NCBI GenBank assembly: GCA_023392595.1
Contig: JAEVYU010000055.1
Location: forward strand, 47,183-111,182
Origin: Bacillota bacterium
Lineage (GTDB): Bacteria; Bacillota; UBA4882; UBA8346
Direction of reading: 5' to 3'
DNA: 64,000 bases
Below are positions 7,737 to 16,563 of this stretch, in pieces (position 1 is the stretch's first letter; each line of letters opens with the position of its first letter). Position numbers and translations under genes: made by a program. The notes beneath the pieces are model-generated. The model saw only the letters and a program-made list of their open reading frames with translations, was not told the origin of the DNA and searched no databases.

Positions 7737-8561
7737 ATGAGAAAAATTGCATTTTACGGAAAAGGCGGTATCGGTAAATCCACCACCCAGCAAAATACGG
7801 CAGCGGCAATGGCCCATTTTTACAATCAAAAGGTATTCATTCATGGCTGTGATCCGAAGGCTGATTCCACCCGGTTGATTTTGGGTGGCATGAACCAGAG
7901 AACTCTCATGGATATGTTACGGGAAGAGGGCGAGGAAAAAATCACCGTGGAGGGTGTTGTTAAAAATGGGTTTAAGGGGATTCGCTGTGTTGAGTCGGGC
8001 GGGCCTGAACCGGGAGTTGGCTGCGCCGGCCGTGGTGTTATTACGGCCATTGATTTGATGGAAAAGAATGGTGCATATACAGAGGATTTGGACTTTGTCT
8101 TCTTTGATGTATTAGGCGATGTGGTTTGCGGCGGTTTTGCCATGCCGATCCGGGATGGTAAGGCTCAAGAAGTGTATATTGTGGCCTCCGGCGAGATGAT
8201 GGCCATTTACGCGGCAAATAATATTTGCAAAGGCTTGCTTAAATACGCCAAACAAAGCGGCGTCCGTCTCGGCGGGATCATTTGCAACAGCCGCAAAGTT
8301 GACCGGGAGGTCGAATTCCTTGAAGAATTTACTGCGGCCATCGGTACCCAAATGATTCATTTTGTACCCCGTGACAATATTGTTCAAAAAGCCGAATTTA
8401 ACAAAAAGACCGTGGTTGACTACGATGCAGAATGTAATCAGGCCAAAGAATACGGGGAATTGGCCCAGAAAATCATCGAGAACCAAAATTTTGTAGTCCC
8501 ACAACCCCTGAAAATGGACGAATTAGAGGCCATGGTCGTCAAATACGGCATCGCCGATTAG
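7737..8561 (+). CDS. anfH: Iron-only nitrogenase reductase (Fe protein) AnfH
   Basis: This 274-aa ATPase carries a [4Fe-4S] cluster between two subunits and passes electrons to AnfDGK. It has the P-loop GKGGIGKSTT (residues 8-17), switch motifs and the two cluster cysteines in GVGCAGRG and DVVCGGFAMP. The Arg of GCAGRG is the ADP-ribosylation site in bacteria that have DraT. It matches AnfH more closely than NifH in its C-terminal part (MDELEAMVVKYG). The start is the second ATG, 8 nt after AAAAGGAG; the ATG at 7731 is only 2 nt from it. It is the first gene of the anf operon. Confidence 0.96.
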   Translation: MRKIAFYGKGGIGKSTTQQNTAAAMAHFYNQKVFIHGCDPKADSTRLILGGMNQRTLMDMLREEGEEKITVEGVVKNGFKGIRCVESGGPEPGVGCAGRGVITAIDLMEKNGAYTEDLDFVFFDVLGDVVCGGFAMPIRDGKAQEVYIVASGEMMAIYAANNICKGLLKYAKQSGVRLGGIICNSRKVDREVEFLEEFTAAIGTQMIHFVPRDNIVQKAEFNKKTVVDYDAECNQAKEYGELAQKIIENQNFVVPQPLKMDELEAMVVKYGIAD

Positions 8562-8603
8562 AGTGATCTGATCTTAGGTAACGATTAAAGGAGGGGACCC
8601 ATC

Positions 8604-10169
8604 ATGCCTTATCATTTGTTTAAATGCAGTGAATGCATACCTGAGCGGGGAAAACACGCAGTCTTCAAAGGGCCCGGTGAAAATCTGACCGATGCCCTTC
8701 CACTGGGATACTTGAATACGATTCCCGGTTCCATCTCGGAGCGCGGTTGCGCCTATTGCGGGGCGAAGCATGTTATCGGTACCCCGATGAAAGATGTCAT
8801 TCATATGAGTCATGGGCCGGTAGGTTGTACCTATGATACCTGGCAGACCAAACGGTATATCAGCGACAATGACAACTTTCAGCTCAAATATACGTTTGCC
8901 ACGGATATGAAGGAGAAAAACATCGTATTTGGCGCGGAAAAGATGTTGAAGCAAAATATCATCGAGGCTTTCAAGGCATTTCCAAATATGAAACGGATGA
9001 CTATCTATCAGACCTGCGCCTCGGCATTAATCGGCGATGATATGAACGCCATCGCCGACGAAGTTATGGAGGAAATCCCGGGTGTCGATATCTTTGTCTG
9101 TAACTCGCCGGGATTTGGAGGACCTAGCCAGTCGGGGGGACATCATAAGATCAATATCGCCTGGCTTACCCAAAAGGTGGGGACGTTTGAACCGGAAATC
9201 ACCAGCGACTATGTGATCAACTATGTCGGCGAATATAACATTCAGGGCGACCAGGTGGTCATGGACGATTATTTTAAACGGATGGGGATTCAGGTTTTGT
9301 CTACTTTTACGGGCAACGGCTCTTACGACGATCTCCGGGGGATGCACCGGGCTCATTTAAATGTGCTGGAATGCGCTCGTTCAGCCGAATACATTTGCAA
9401 TGAATTGAAGAAGCGCTACGGCATTCCCAGGTTGGACATTGATGGATTTGGGTTAATGCCCCTGTCGCTTTCCCTACGGAAAATTGGCCTCTTTTTCGGC
9501 ATCGAAGATCGGGCCCAGGCGATTATTGACGAAGAAACAGCCCGCTGGAAACCGGAATTGGATTGGTACAAGGAACGCCTGCGCGGTAAAAAGGTATGCC
9601 TTTGGCCGGGTGGCTCCAAGTTGTGGCATTGGGCCAATGTGATTCATGAAGAAATGGGAGTCGACGTGGTCTCGGTGTATACCAAGTTCGGCCACCAGGG
9701 AGATATGGAAAAGGGGATATCCCGTTGTGAAGAAGGGGCTTTGGCCATCGACGATCCCAACGAACTCGAAGGATTGGAGGCGATGGAGACGCTGAAGCCG
9801 GATATCATCTTTACCGGCAAAAGGCCGGGAGAAGTCGCCAAAAAAATTCGGGTCCCGTATCTGAATGCTCATGCCTATCACAACGGCCCTTGGAAGGGGT
9901 TTGAAGGATGGGTCCGTTTCGCCCGGGATATTTACAATGGGATTTATTCGCCCATCCATCAACTCTCGCTGTTAGATATCAGCAAGGACGAGATACCGAC
10001 CGACAAAGGATTTGTAACCCAGAGGATGCTTTCCGACGTTAATTTGAGTGAGGAGGTCAAGTCCTCTAAAACGCTCCGGGAATACACCGGCAAATATGAT
10101 ATTATCGCTGATTTGAACCGGAAGACCTATCCGGAGTTTCCCGCGGCCAAACAGGTTCCAGCGGTGTGA
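8604..10169 (+). CDS. anfD: Iron-only nitrogenase alpha subunit AnfD
   Basis: This 521-aa subunit holds the FeFe cofactor and half of the P-cluster. Cys49 (ERGCAYC), Cys75 (GPVGC) and Cys138 (QTCAS) fit the P-cluster ligands. Cys257 (LECARS) and His423 (NAHAYHNGP) fall at the positions known to bind FeFe-co in Azotobacter AnfD. The N-terminal ISERGCAYCGAKH stretch is Anf/Vnf-type, and the overall sequence is clearly AnfD rather than VnfD or NifD. It has a strong AAAGGAGG site and lies 42 nt after anfH. Confidence 0.97.
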   Translation: MPYHLFKCSECIPERGKHAVFKGPGENLTDALPLGYLNTIPGSISERGCAYCGAKHVIGTPMKDVIHMSHGPVGCTYDTWQTKRYISDNDNFQLKYTFATDMKEKNIVFGAEKMLKQNIIEAFKAFPNMKRMTIYQTCASALIGDDMNAIADEVMEEIPGVDIFVCNSPGFGGPSQSGGHHKINIAWLTQKVGTFEPEITSDYVINYVGEYNIQGDQVVMDDYFKRMGIQVLSTFTGNGSYDDLRGMHRAHLNVLECARSAEYICNELKKRYGIPRLDIDGFGLMPLSLSLRKIGLFFGIEDRAQAIIDEETARWKPELDWYKERLRGKKVCLWPGGSKLWHWANVIHEEMGVDVVSVYTKFGHQGDMEKGISRCEEGALAIDDPNELEGLEAMETLKPDIIFTGKRPGEVAKKIRVPYLNAHAYHNGPWKGFEGWVRFARDIYNGIYSPIHQLSLLDISKDEIPTDKGFVTQRMLSDVNLSEEVKSSKTLREYTGKYDIIADLNRKTYPEFPAAKQVPAV

Positions 10170-10188
10170 TGGTGGAGGGGATGACGAT

Positions 10189-10548
10189 ATGGAAAATACC
10201 GAAGATTTGATGAAAGAACATATTGAGCAGTTGGTAAATTATATTATGAAAAAATGCCTGTGGCAGTTTCATTCCCGAACCTGGGACCGGGAAAAACAAA
10301 ACGAGGGTATCATCACCAAAACCATGCAGATCCTGTGTGATGAGCCTGTAGAGACTGGGACGTCGGCTGATAAATGTTATTGGGTGGATGCCGTCTGCCT
10401 GGCGGAGGCTTTTAAAAGCCTGTTCCCTTGGCTGGCCACGATGGATAAAACGGAAATTAAACTGCTGATGCAAGGACTTAAAGAACGTATGGATTTCTTG
10501 ATGATCAAGGGATCGTTGAATGCGGAACTCACCGATCCGCTTTATTAG
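10189..10548 (+). CDS. anfG: Iron-only nitrogenase delta subunit AnfG
   Basis: This 119-aa protein is the small third subunit found only in alternative nitrogenases, where it binds AnfD and is needed for activity. It lies in the usual place between anfD and anfK and has the expected length. The family core is seen as WQFHSRTWDRE near residue 25 and the CYWVDAV...AF region near 65. A GGAGG site precedes the ATG. Confidence 0.93.
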   Translation: MENTEDLMKEHIEQLVNYIMKKCLWQFHSRTWDREKQNEGIITKTMQILCDEPVETGTSADKCYWVDAVCLAEAFKSLFPWLATMDKTEIKLLMQGLKERMDFLMIKGSLNAELTDPLY

Positions 10549-10562
10549 GAAGGAGCAATATC

Positions 10563-11951
10563 ATGTCCTGTGAATTAAAGCAAAAGGAAAGGGTTGGCGT
10601 TATCAATCCCATCTTCACTTGCCAACCGTGCGGCGCTCAATATGCCAGCATCGGAATTAAGGATTGTATTGGCTTGGTCCATGGGGGCCAAGGCTGTGTG
10701 ATGTTTGTCCGCTTGCTGTTTTCCCAGCATTTTAAAGAAAGTTTTGAATTGGCCTCATCTTCTCTCCATGAAGACGGCGCGGTCTTCGGGGCATTAAACC
10801 GGGTCGAAGAAGGTATCGATGTCCTTTTAATGCGCTATCCCAAGGTAAAAGTGATTCCCATCATCACGACTTGTTCCACCGAAGTAATCGGCGACGATGT
10901 GGATGGCGTGGTCCGAAAACTCAATGAGGGTCTTTTGAAAGAAAAATACCCCGGCCGGGAGGTCTATTTAATTCCTATTCATACGCCGAGTTTTAAAGGA
11001 AGCATGGTCAGCGGATACGATGTGGCTGTCAATGATTTTGTCAGCTATTTTGCCAAAAAGGGCGAACCCAATGGGAAAATCAATCTGATAACCGGATGGG
11101 CTAACCCCGGCGATGTGACGGCTCTGAAGCATCTTCTTTCCGAAATGCGGGTGGAGGCCAATGTGCTTTTCGAAATTGAAAGTTTCGATTCTCCCTTGAT
11201 GCCGGAAGGAAATGAAACCTCCCACGGCGATACAACCGTTGAGGATTTGAGAGATACCGCCAATGCCATCGGAACGATCGCCCTCAACCGCTATGAAGGC
11301 GGAAAAGCCGCCGGGTACCTGGAAGATGAATTCGGTGTTCCGGCCGTTATCGGACCGACACCCATCGGCATCCGGAATACGGATACCTTTTTGCAAAATG
11401 TAAAAACCATGACCGGCAAAGCCATTCCGGAGTCGCTGGTCCGGGAACGGGGGATAGCCATTGATGCTTTGACGGATTTGACCCATATGTTTTTAGCCGA
11501 TAAACGGGTCGCCATTTACGGTAACGCCGACCTGGTCATTGGTTTGGCCCAGTTCTGCCTTGACTTGGAGATGAAACCGGTCTTATTGCTTCTCGGGGAC
11601 GACAACACCAATTATTCGAAGGATCCCCGGATCAAGGAACTTCAGGAGAATATCGATTTTGACATGGAGATTGTGATGAACGCCGACTTGTGGGAATTGG
11701 AGGACCGGATCAAAAATAAGGGACTGCAAGTGGATCTTATTTTGGGGCATTCCAAGGGGCGTTTTGTTTCGATTGATTACAATATTCCCATGGCGCGGGT
11801 AGGGTTTCCCGTATATGACAGAGCGGGAATGTATCGGCATCCAGTGGTCGGCTACAGCGGCGCCATTTGGTTGGGTGAATTGATGGCCAACACCATTTTT
11901 AGTGATATGGAGTATAAGAAAAATAAAGAATGGGTGCTGAATGTATGGTAA
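10563..11951 (+). CDS. anfK: Iron-only nitrogenase beta subunit AnfK
   Basis: This 462-aa subunit completes the P-cluster. Cys20 (NPIFTCQPCGAQ), Cys45 (GGQGCVMF) and the Cys of ITTCSTE (about 104) fit its ligands. The protein ends in KEWVLNVW as in other AnfK. It lacks the N-terminal extension of Mo-nitrogenase NifK. An extra Cys (QPCG) stands where Azotobacter has Ala. AAGGAG lies 8-9 nt before the ATG. It is the last structural gene and is followed by a 150-nt gap before nifB. Confidence 0.96.
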   Translation: MSCELKQKERVGVINPIFTCQPCGAQYASIGIKDCIGLVHGGQGCVMFVRLLFSQHFKESFELASSSLHEDGAVFGALNRVEEGIDVLLMRYPKVKVIPIITTCSTEVIGDDVDGVVRKLNEGLLKEKYPGREVYLIPIHTPSFKGSMVSGYDVAVNDFVSYFAKKGEPNGKINLITGWANPGDVTALKHLLSEMRVEANVLFEIESFDSPLMPEGNETSHGDTTVEDLRDTANAIGTIALNRYEGGKAAGYLEDEFGVPAVIGPTPIGIRNTDTFLQNVKTMTGKAIPESLVRERGIAIDALTDLTHMFLADKRVAIYGNADLVIGLAQFCLDLEMKPVLLLLGDDNTNYSKDPRIKELQENIDFDMEIVMNADLWELEDRIKNKGLQVDLILGHSKGRFVSIDYNIPMARVGFPVYDRAGMYRHPVVGYSGAIWLGELMANTIFSDMEYKKNKEWVLNVW

Positions 11952-12101
11952 GGCGTTGAATAAAAAGCTTCTGCCGAGGGCTGCCGAAAAGCGGGAGGCT
12001 TAAGAAATATCCGATAAAGTATTTGCTTCATATAGATGGAAAATTGTTTTGGCAAGATTTTAGACAGCCTGACCCGGCAGAATTGGAGGGGGTTGAGCAT
12101 C

Positions 12102-13061
12102 ATGTCTCAGGAAAACTTGTCATCGCCGGATGCGGCGCAAGGTGCGGCGCGGGAATTTCCGGCCGCCACGGCTAAACATCCCTGTTACTCGGTGAACGCG
12201 GCCCATCAGTATGCCCGGATGCATTTGCCGGTGGCTCCCGCTTGCAATATTCAATGCCATTATTGCAACCGTAAATTCGACTGTGTTAATGAAAGCCGGC
12301 CTGGAGTGACCAGTGAAATTTTAAACCCCGAAGCGGCCAGAGATAAGTTCATCCGGGTAAAGCGGGCCTTGCCCAATCTATCGGTGGTTGGTATCGCCGG
12401 TCCTGGAGATGCCCTGGCCAACTGGGAGCAAACACGACGGACCCTTGCTTTGATCCGCCAGGAGGATCCGGAATGTCTGTTTTGCCTCTCCACCAATGGA
12501 TTGATGGTTCCTCAATACGGGCCTGAACTGGTGGCGCTAGGTGTCAGCCACGTTACTGTTACCCTCAATTGTATCGATCCGGAGATAGGAGCCGCTATTT
12601 ATCATTTTGTCGATTTCCGGGGGAAACGGCTTACCGGCGTCAAGGCTGCTGAAATTTTAATCGAAAACCAAATCGAAGGCATTCGCTATTTGGTTGGGAA
12701 AAGTGCTTGCGTGAAAGTGAACATCGTGATGATTCCCGGTATCAACGCCGCCCACATCCCGCTGGTGGTAAAGAAGGCCAAAGAATTGGGAGTGTTCATA
12801 ACCAATATCATCCCGCTGATTCCGGCTCAGGGTAGCCGCTTTCAGGCTATGGCTCCGCCAAGCCCGGAGGAACTGAAGAGCTTGCGGGAAATATGCCGGA
12901 AGGATATTCAGCAGATGTGCCATTGCAGGCAATGCCGGGCCGATGCCATCGGGCTGTTGGAGCGGGATATTGCTTGCCGATTGGGTGAGGTTTCAAAAAA
13001 GGCGCCAGCCACAGTTGGTAGGGAAAATAATTTTCAGCCGTCCGATCCGGGTGTAGCGTGA
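12102..13061 (+). CDS. nifB: NifB, radical SAM NifB-co synthase (stand-alone type)
   Basis: NifB builds the carbide-centred [8Fe-9S-C] core used by all nitrogenase cofactors. This 319-aa form has the radical SAM cysteines C48-x3-C52-x2-C55 (CNIQCHYC), the SRPGV motif just after and a Cys-rich C-terminal part (CHCRQC). It has no NifX-like C-terminal domain. The start follows GGAGGGGG by about 9 nt; an earlier in-frame ATG at 12036 would add an unconserved tail. No nifE or nifN is nearby, in line with reports that FeFe-co assembly needs NifB but not NifEN. Confidence 0.94.
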   Translation: MSQENLSSPDAAQGAAREFPAATAKHPCYSVNAAHQYARMHLPVAPACNIQCHYCNRKFDCVNESRPGVTSEILNPEAARDKFIRVKRALPNLSVVGIAGPGDALANWEQTRRTLALIRQEDPECLFCLSTNGLMVPQYGPELVALGVSHVTVTLNCIDPEIGAAIYHFVDFRGKRLTGVKAAEILIENQIEGIRYLVGKSACVKVNIVMIPGINAAHIPLVVKKAKELGVFITNIIPLIPAQGSRFQAMAPPSPEELKSLREICRKDIQQMCHCRQCRADAIGLLERDIACRLGEVSKKAPATVGRENNFQPSDPGVA

Positions 13062-13171
13062 ATGCAAAGTTTTCTCTGTGCTCTCTGTCTTGGCGGTAAA
13101 CTTGTTTCGTTCCGGCGGCCATGGTCGAAAGTATTTTCCAGGTGAATTTAGAAATCAAGGAGATGACTCAG

Positions 13172-13498
13172 ATGATTATGATTCGGGCAATTGTCCGGCC
13201 TGAAAAAGTGGAAGAGATTTTGGCTCAATTGGTGGATGCCGGATTTCCGGCTGTCACTAAAATGGATGTGGTGGGAAGAGGCCGCCAAAGGGGCCTTCAA
13301 TGCGGAGATATAATTTACGACGAACTCCCCAAGGAAATGTTGGTCATCGTATGTGAAGATCAAAACAGGCAGAAAATCATTGATATCATCGTTCAAAATG
13401 CCCGAACCGGAGAAAACGGTAATTTTGGAGACGGCAAAATTTTTATCAGTTCGGTGGAAGAAGTTTATACCGTAAGTTCCGGCGTCAATCAATTGTAA
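13172..13498 (+). CDS. nifI1: PII-like regulator NifI1 (GlnB family)
   Basis: This 108-aa protein has the PII fold. In archaea and Firmicutes NifI1 forms a complex with NifI2 that switches nitrogenase off after ammonium is added, with 2-oxoglutarate and ATP releasing the block. The family marks are a DVVGRGRQRG T-loop region (about 32-41) and the nucleotide-binding GDGKIF near residue 85. The start is chosen 9 nt after AAGGAG; the in-frame ATG at 13163 abuts that site. nifI1-nifI2 usually lie between nifH and nifD, but here they follow nifB. Confidence 0.9.
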   Translation: MIMIRAIVRPEKVEEILAQLVDAGFPAVTKMDVVGRGRQRGLQCGDIIYDELPKEMLVIVCEDQNRQKIIDIIVQNARTGENGNFGDGKIFISSVEEVYTVSSGVNQL

Positions 13499-13511
13499 TG
13501 GAGGAATCGCT

Positions 13512-13877
13512 ATGAAAGAAGTAGTGGCAGTCATCCGGATCGATATGATTAATCAGACCAAGAATGCCTTGTTGCAAAAAGGATTTGCCGCTCTCAATTG
13601 CAGCAAAGTATTGGGCAGAGGCAAGAAAAAGGTGCATTTTACGGTAAGGGATGAAACGGTTTCGGCAAAAGTGCTGGAAACAGTGTCGGAAGAACACCGG
13701 CTCATTCCCAAGCGGCTTTTGTCGATCGTAATCAATGATAACGATGTTAAAACCGTCGTGGAGACGATTATCCATGTCAATAGCAAGGGTAGGCCGGGCG
13801 ACGGTAAAATTTTCGTAATGCCTATCAGCGATGCGATCAGAGTTAGCAATGGGGAAACAGGGGCGGCGGCGGTTTGA
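13512..13877 (+). CDS. nifI2: PII-like regulator NifI2 (GlnB family)
   Basis: This 121-aa PII-like protein is the partner of NifI1. It has the longer NifI2 T-loop (VLGRGKKKVHFTVRDE, about 33-48) and GRPGDGKIFV near residue 92. It probably inhibits AnfDGK directly when nitrogen becomes plentiful. It starts 13 nt after nifI1 behind GGAGG. The pair provides post-translational control that complements metal-dependent transcription control. Confidence 0.9.
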   Translation: MKEVVAVIRIDMINQTKNALLQKGFAALNCSKVLGRGKKKVHFTVRDETVSAKVLETVSEEHRLIPKRLLSIVINDNDVKTVVETIIHVNSKGRPGDGKIFVMPISDAIRVSNGETGAAAV

Positions 13878-13940
13878 AGCGCCTGGTCTCTGGGGCACGC
13901 TGGAGGGCAAAGCAAAACCGTGAGGAAAGGGGCGAGCGGC

Positions 13941-14990
13941 ATGAAACCGGCATTATTCTTTTTCGATGAGACCATCCGCCGTATTACCTGGGATCAGGGA
14001 CTGACTTCGCCAAAAATACCTTTGCTGGCGGATAAAATCTTCCGGGCCACAGGGGCTGTTGTGGATATTCCGGTAGAGCTATTCCAGAAAAGTTCTCCGG
14101 ATACCTTGAGCCAATTGGAAAATGTGCGAGTGTGGCTAAACGCCGAAACTTCGGAGATCCAACGCGCCCATCGAGGAGGGTGCGGACGGATTGTAATCGA
14201 ATTTGACCCGTTAAGGGAGGATAAGGCCCGTTTTGAAAGGGCTTTGGAAACAGCGCACCGCTATGGAATGGAAATTAGCTGGGGTTGCCTGGATGGAAAC
14301 CACTGCACCCCGGAGAGGGTGGGAGTTTTTCAAGACCTCGTTGAACAGGGAGGTATCCAGCGTTTGATTGTCACCGATCGGGAAGGAAGGATGGAACCTT
14401 TCGCCGCGGAACATTTGTTGACTGATCTGCGGGAAAAAATCGGTTGTCCGCTGGAATATCACGCCAATAATTCGATGGGGATGGCTACCGCCAATGTCTT
14501 GGGCGCTTTGCGAAGCGGTATCCGCCATGTGGCGGTATCTGTGGGGGGCGTGGGGCAATGTCCGGCCTATGAAGAAGTGGCCATGAGCGCCAAATATCTT
14601 CTGCAAATTCCTTTGACGGTATCTCCTCAGTTGGCGCCGCTTTGCCATGAGGTTTTGGCGCAGCTTGGCCAGAGGATCGTGGAAAATAAAGCAATTATCG
14701 GTTCGGGTATTTTTAGCCACGAATCGGGAATTCATGTGGACGGCGTCATGAAAAAGAGTGAGCTTTACGAACCGTTTTCCCCCGAAAGTGTGGGTCTTTT
14801 CCGGCGGATTGTGATTGGAAAGCACTCCGGCAGGGCTGCGCTTAGCGAGAAATTGCGGCAATTGGGTATGAGTATCCATCCGGCGGCCTTGCCCGGTATA
14901 TTGGAAAAAGTCCGTGAAGTTTCAATCCGGCAAAAGGGACCGCTCTCCGACGAACAGTTGGCCGAGGTGATCCGGGAGGTGGAATTTTGA
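13941..14990 (+). CDS. nifV-alpha: Homocitrate synthase, alpha subunit (split NifV)
   Basis: Homocitrate is the organic ligand of nitrogenase cofactors. In this genome NifV is split into two chains, as in Clostridium pasteurianum. This 349-aa chain has a degraded N-terminal active-site motif (FDETIRRITWDQG in place of D-TTLRDGEQ) but keeps the C-terminal communication part HESGIHVDG and GKHSGR. It probably needs the following chain for catalysis. The ATG at 13941 is 8 nt after GGAAAGGGG. Its last codons overlap the start of the omega gene. Confidence 0.85.
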   Translation: MKPALFFFDETIRRITWDQGLTSPKIPLLADKIFRATGAVVDIPVELFQKSSPDTLSQLENVRVWLNAETSEIQRAHRGGCGRIVIEFDPLREDKARFERALETAHRYGMEISWGCLDGNHCTPERVGVFQDLVEQGGIQRLIVTDREGRMEPFAAEHLLTDLREKIGCPLEYHANNSMGMATANVLGALRSGIRHVAVSVGGVGQCPAYEEVAMSAKYLLQIPLTVSPQLAPLCHEVLAQLGQRIVENKAIIGSGIFSHESGIHVDGVMKKSELYEPFSPESVGLFRRIVIGKHSGRAALSEKLRQLGMSIHPAALPGILEKVREVSIRQKGPLSDEQLAEVIREVEF

Positions 14991-15808
14991 AAGCATACAT
15001 TGTCGATACCACTTTACGGGATGGAGAACAGTCGCCGGGATTGATATTCTCCGCAGCTGAAAAATTAGCGATTGCTCAATGTTTGGATCGCGCCGCTGTT
15101 TTTGCCATCGAAGCCGGTATACCGGCAATGGGTAAAGAGGAACAGGCTGCCTTGTCCATCCTTACTTCCAAGCCAATGCAAGCCCAGGTGATTGCCTGGA
15201 ACCGGGCGAATTTGCAAGATATTGAGGCCTCGGTTCGCTGCGGCTTCTCGTGGATTCATATTTCGATTCCCATATCGGATTTGCACATCCGCTATAAACT
15301 TAGGAAGGACCGTCAGTGGGTGCTGGATAAATTGAGAGAAGCCGTCGCCTATGCCAAAAGCTTTGGCTGTCGCGTTTTAGTGGGCGCTGAGGATGCTTCC
15401 CGGGCGGAAGAGAACTTTTTCTTGCAGGTGGCTGAAGTAGCTGCCGCAATGGGGGCGGAGCGGATTCGTTTCGCCGATACCGTCGGGTGTTTGGAACCGT
15501 TTGGCTGTTATCAGAAGATGAAACGACTGGTTTCAGGGTGCGCGCTGCCGATGGAGATCCATGCCCACAACGACTTCGGATTGGCCGTTGCCAATACGAT
15601 TAGCGCTATTTTGGCTGGTGTTGAATTTGCCAGTGTTACGGTGGGGGGTATCGGAGAACGGGCTGGAAATGCGTCCCTGGAACAAGTAGTCAACGTTTTA
15701 AACACTTTGTACGGAGTGGAAACGGGTTTGGATTTGGGAAAGTTGTCAGAGGCCGAAGAAATTTTAACACATCCTGTTTTTCCAGGAAAGAGTATCGCCC
15801 TGGCGTAA
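14987..15808 (+). CDS. nifV-omega: Homocitrate synthase, omega (catalytic) subunit (split NifV)
   Basis: This 273-aa chain carries the intact catalytic barrel that joins acetyl-CoA to 2-oxoglutarate: DTTLRDGEQSPG at the N-terminus, the metal ligands in HAHNDFGLAVANT (about 188-200) and GGIGERAGNA. It ends before the C-terminal domain, which is supplied by the alpha chain. A TTG start at 14987 overlaps the alpha stop codon by four bases and is preceded by GGGAGGTGG, so the two are translationally coupled. Confidence 0.88.
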   Translation: MKAYIVDTTLRDGEQSPGLIFSAAEKLAIAQCLDRAAVFAIEAGIPAMGKEEQAALSILTSKPMQAQVIAWNRANLQDIEASVRCGFSWIHISIPISDLHIRYKLRKDRQWVLDKLREAVAYAKSFGCRVLVGAEDASRAEENFFLQVAEVAAAMGAERIRFADTVGCLEPFGCYQKMKRLVSGCALPMEIHAHNDFGLAVANTISAILAGVEFASVTVGGIGERAGNASLEQVVNVLNTLYGVETGLDLGKLSEAEEILTHPVFPGKSIALA

Positions 15809-15849
15809 AGAGATAAACATTGGCTTGATTAAAGGACGGGTGAAAATTC

Positions 15850-16563
15850 ATGAGGATTCATTATTTGCAACATGTTCCCTTTGAAAACCCCGGAACCATT
15901 TTAGATTGGGCAAGGACGAAGGGGCATTTTGTCAGTAGTAATTTGGTCTATCAGGATCAAAGGTTTCCGGGCCAGGATGATTTTGATTGGCTCCTGATCA
16001 TGGGCGGCCCGATGAATGTTGATGAAGAGGCGCAATACCCCTGGCTTGCCAAAGAGAAAAGATTCATCGGGGAAAGTATCGCCGGGGGAAAGGTGGTGCT
16101 GGGAATTTGTTTGGGAGCTCAGTTGATTGCCGAAGTGATTGGTGGCAAGGTAACGCGCAATCCCGTGGTTGAAATCGGCTGGTTTCCAATCCACTGGAGT
16201 GAGGAAGCTATGGCATCGCCGTTATTTTCATTTTTTCCCCGCCAGACCCGGGTCTTCCAATGGCATGGCGATACTTTTAGTTCTCTGCCGGCGGAAGCCG
16301 TTTTGTTGGCGGAGAGCGAGGCTTGCCGGCATCAGGCCTTTATCTATAAAAGGCGGGTGGTTGGTTTTCAATTCCATTTGGAAAATACTGCGGAAATCGT
16401 TGAAAACCTGCTCAACAACTGTGCGGATGAAATGCAGCCCGGACCCTACGTGGAATCAGCCGAAAAAATCCTGGCCAACTCCGGATATTTCGGAGAAACC
16501 AATCAATGGATGGATACCTTTTTAACACGGCTTGAAACAATGGAACGGAAAGGAGAGCTGTGA
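15850..16563 (+). CDS. Class I glutamine amidotransferase-like protein
   Basis: This 237-aa protein resembles the glutaminase domain of GMP synthase, with the nucleophile Cys in LGICLGAQL (about residue 86) and the His of FQFHLEN with Glu two residues later (about 175). Such domains release ammonia from glutamine, or in some families act as plain peptidases/hydrolases. It lies inside the anf operon, 41 nt after nifV-omega and overlapping the next gene by four bases. A role in nitrogen handling or cofactor assembly is possible but not shown. Confidence 0.8.
   Translation: MRIHYLQHVPFENPGTILDWARTKGHFVSSNLVYQDQRFPGQDDFDWLLIMGGPMNVDEEAQYPWLAKEKRFIGESIAGGKVVLGICLGAQLIAEVIGGKVTRNPVVEIGWFPIHWSEEAMASPLFSFFPRQTRVFQWHGDTFSSLPAEAVLLAESEACRHQAFIYKRRVVGFQFHLENTAEIVENLLNNCADEMQPGPYVESAEKILANSGYFGETNQWMDTFLTRLETMERKGEL

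Noticed and set aside
8604..11951. Vanadium nitrogenase (vnfDGK)
   Set aside because: Subunit sequence follows AnfD/AnfK closely (cofactor ligands at 257 and 423, KEWVLNVW end), and anfO is present. Vnf is therefore less likely.
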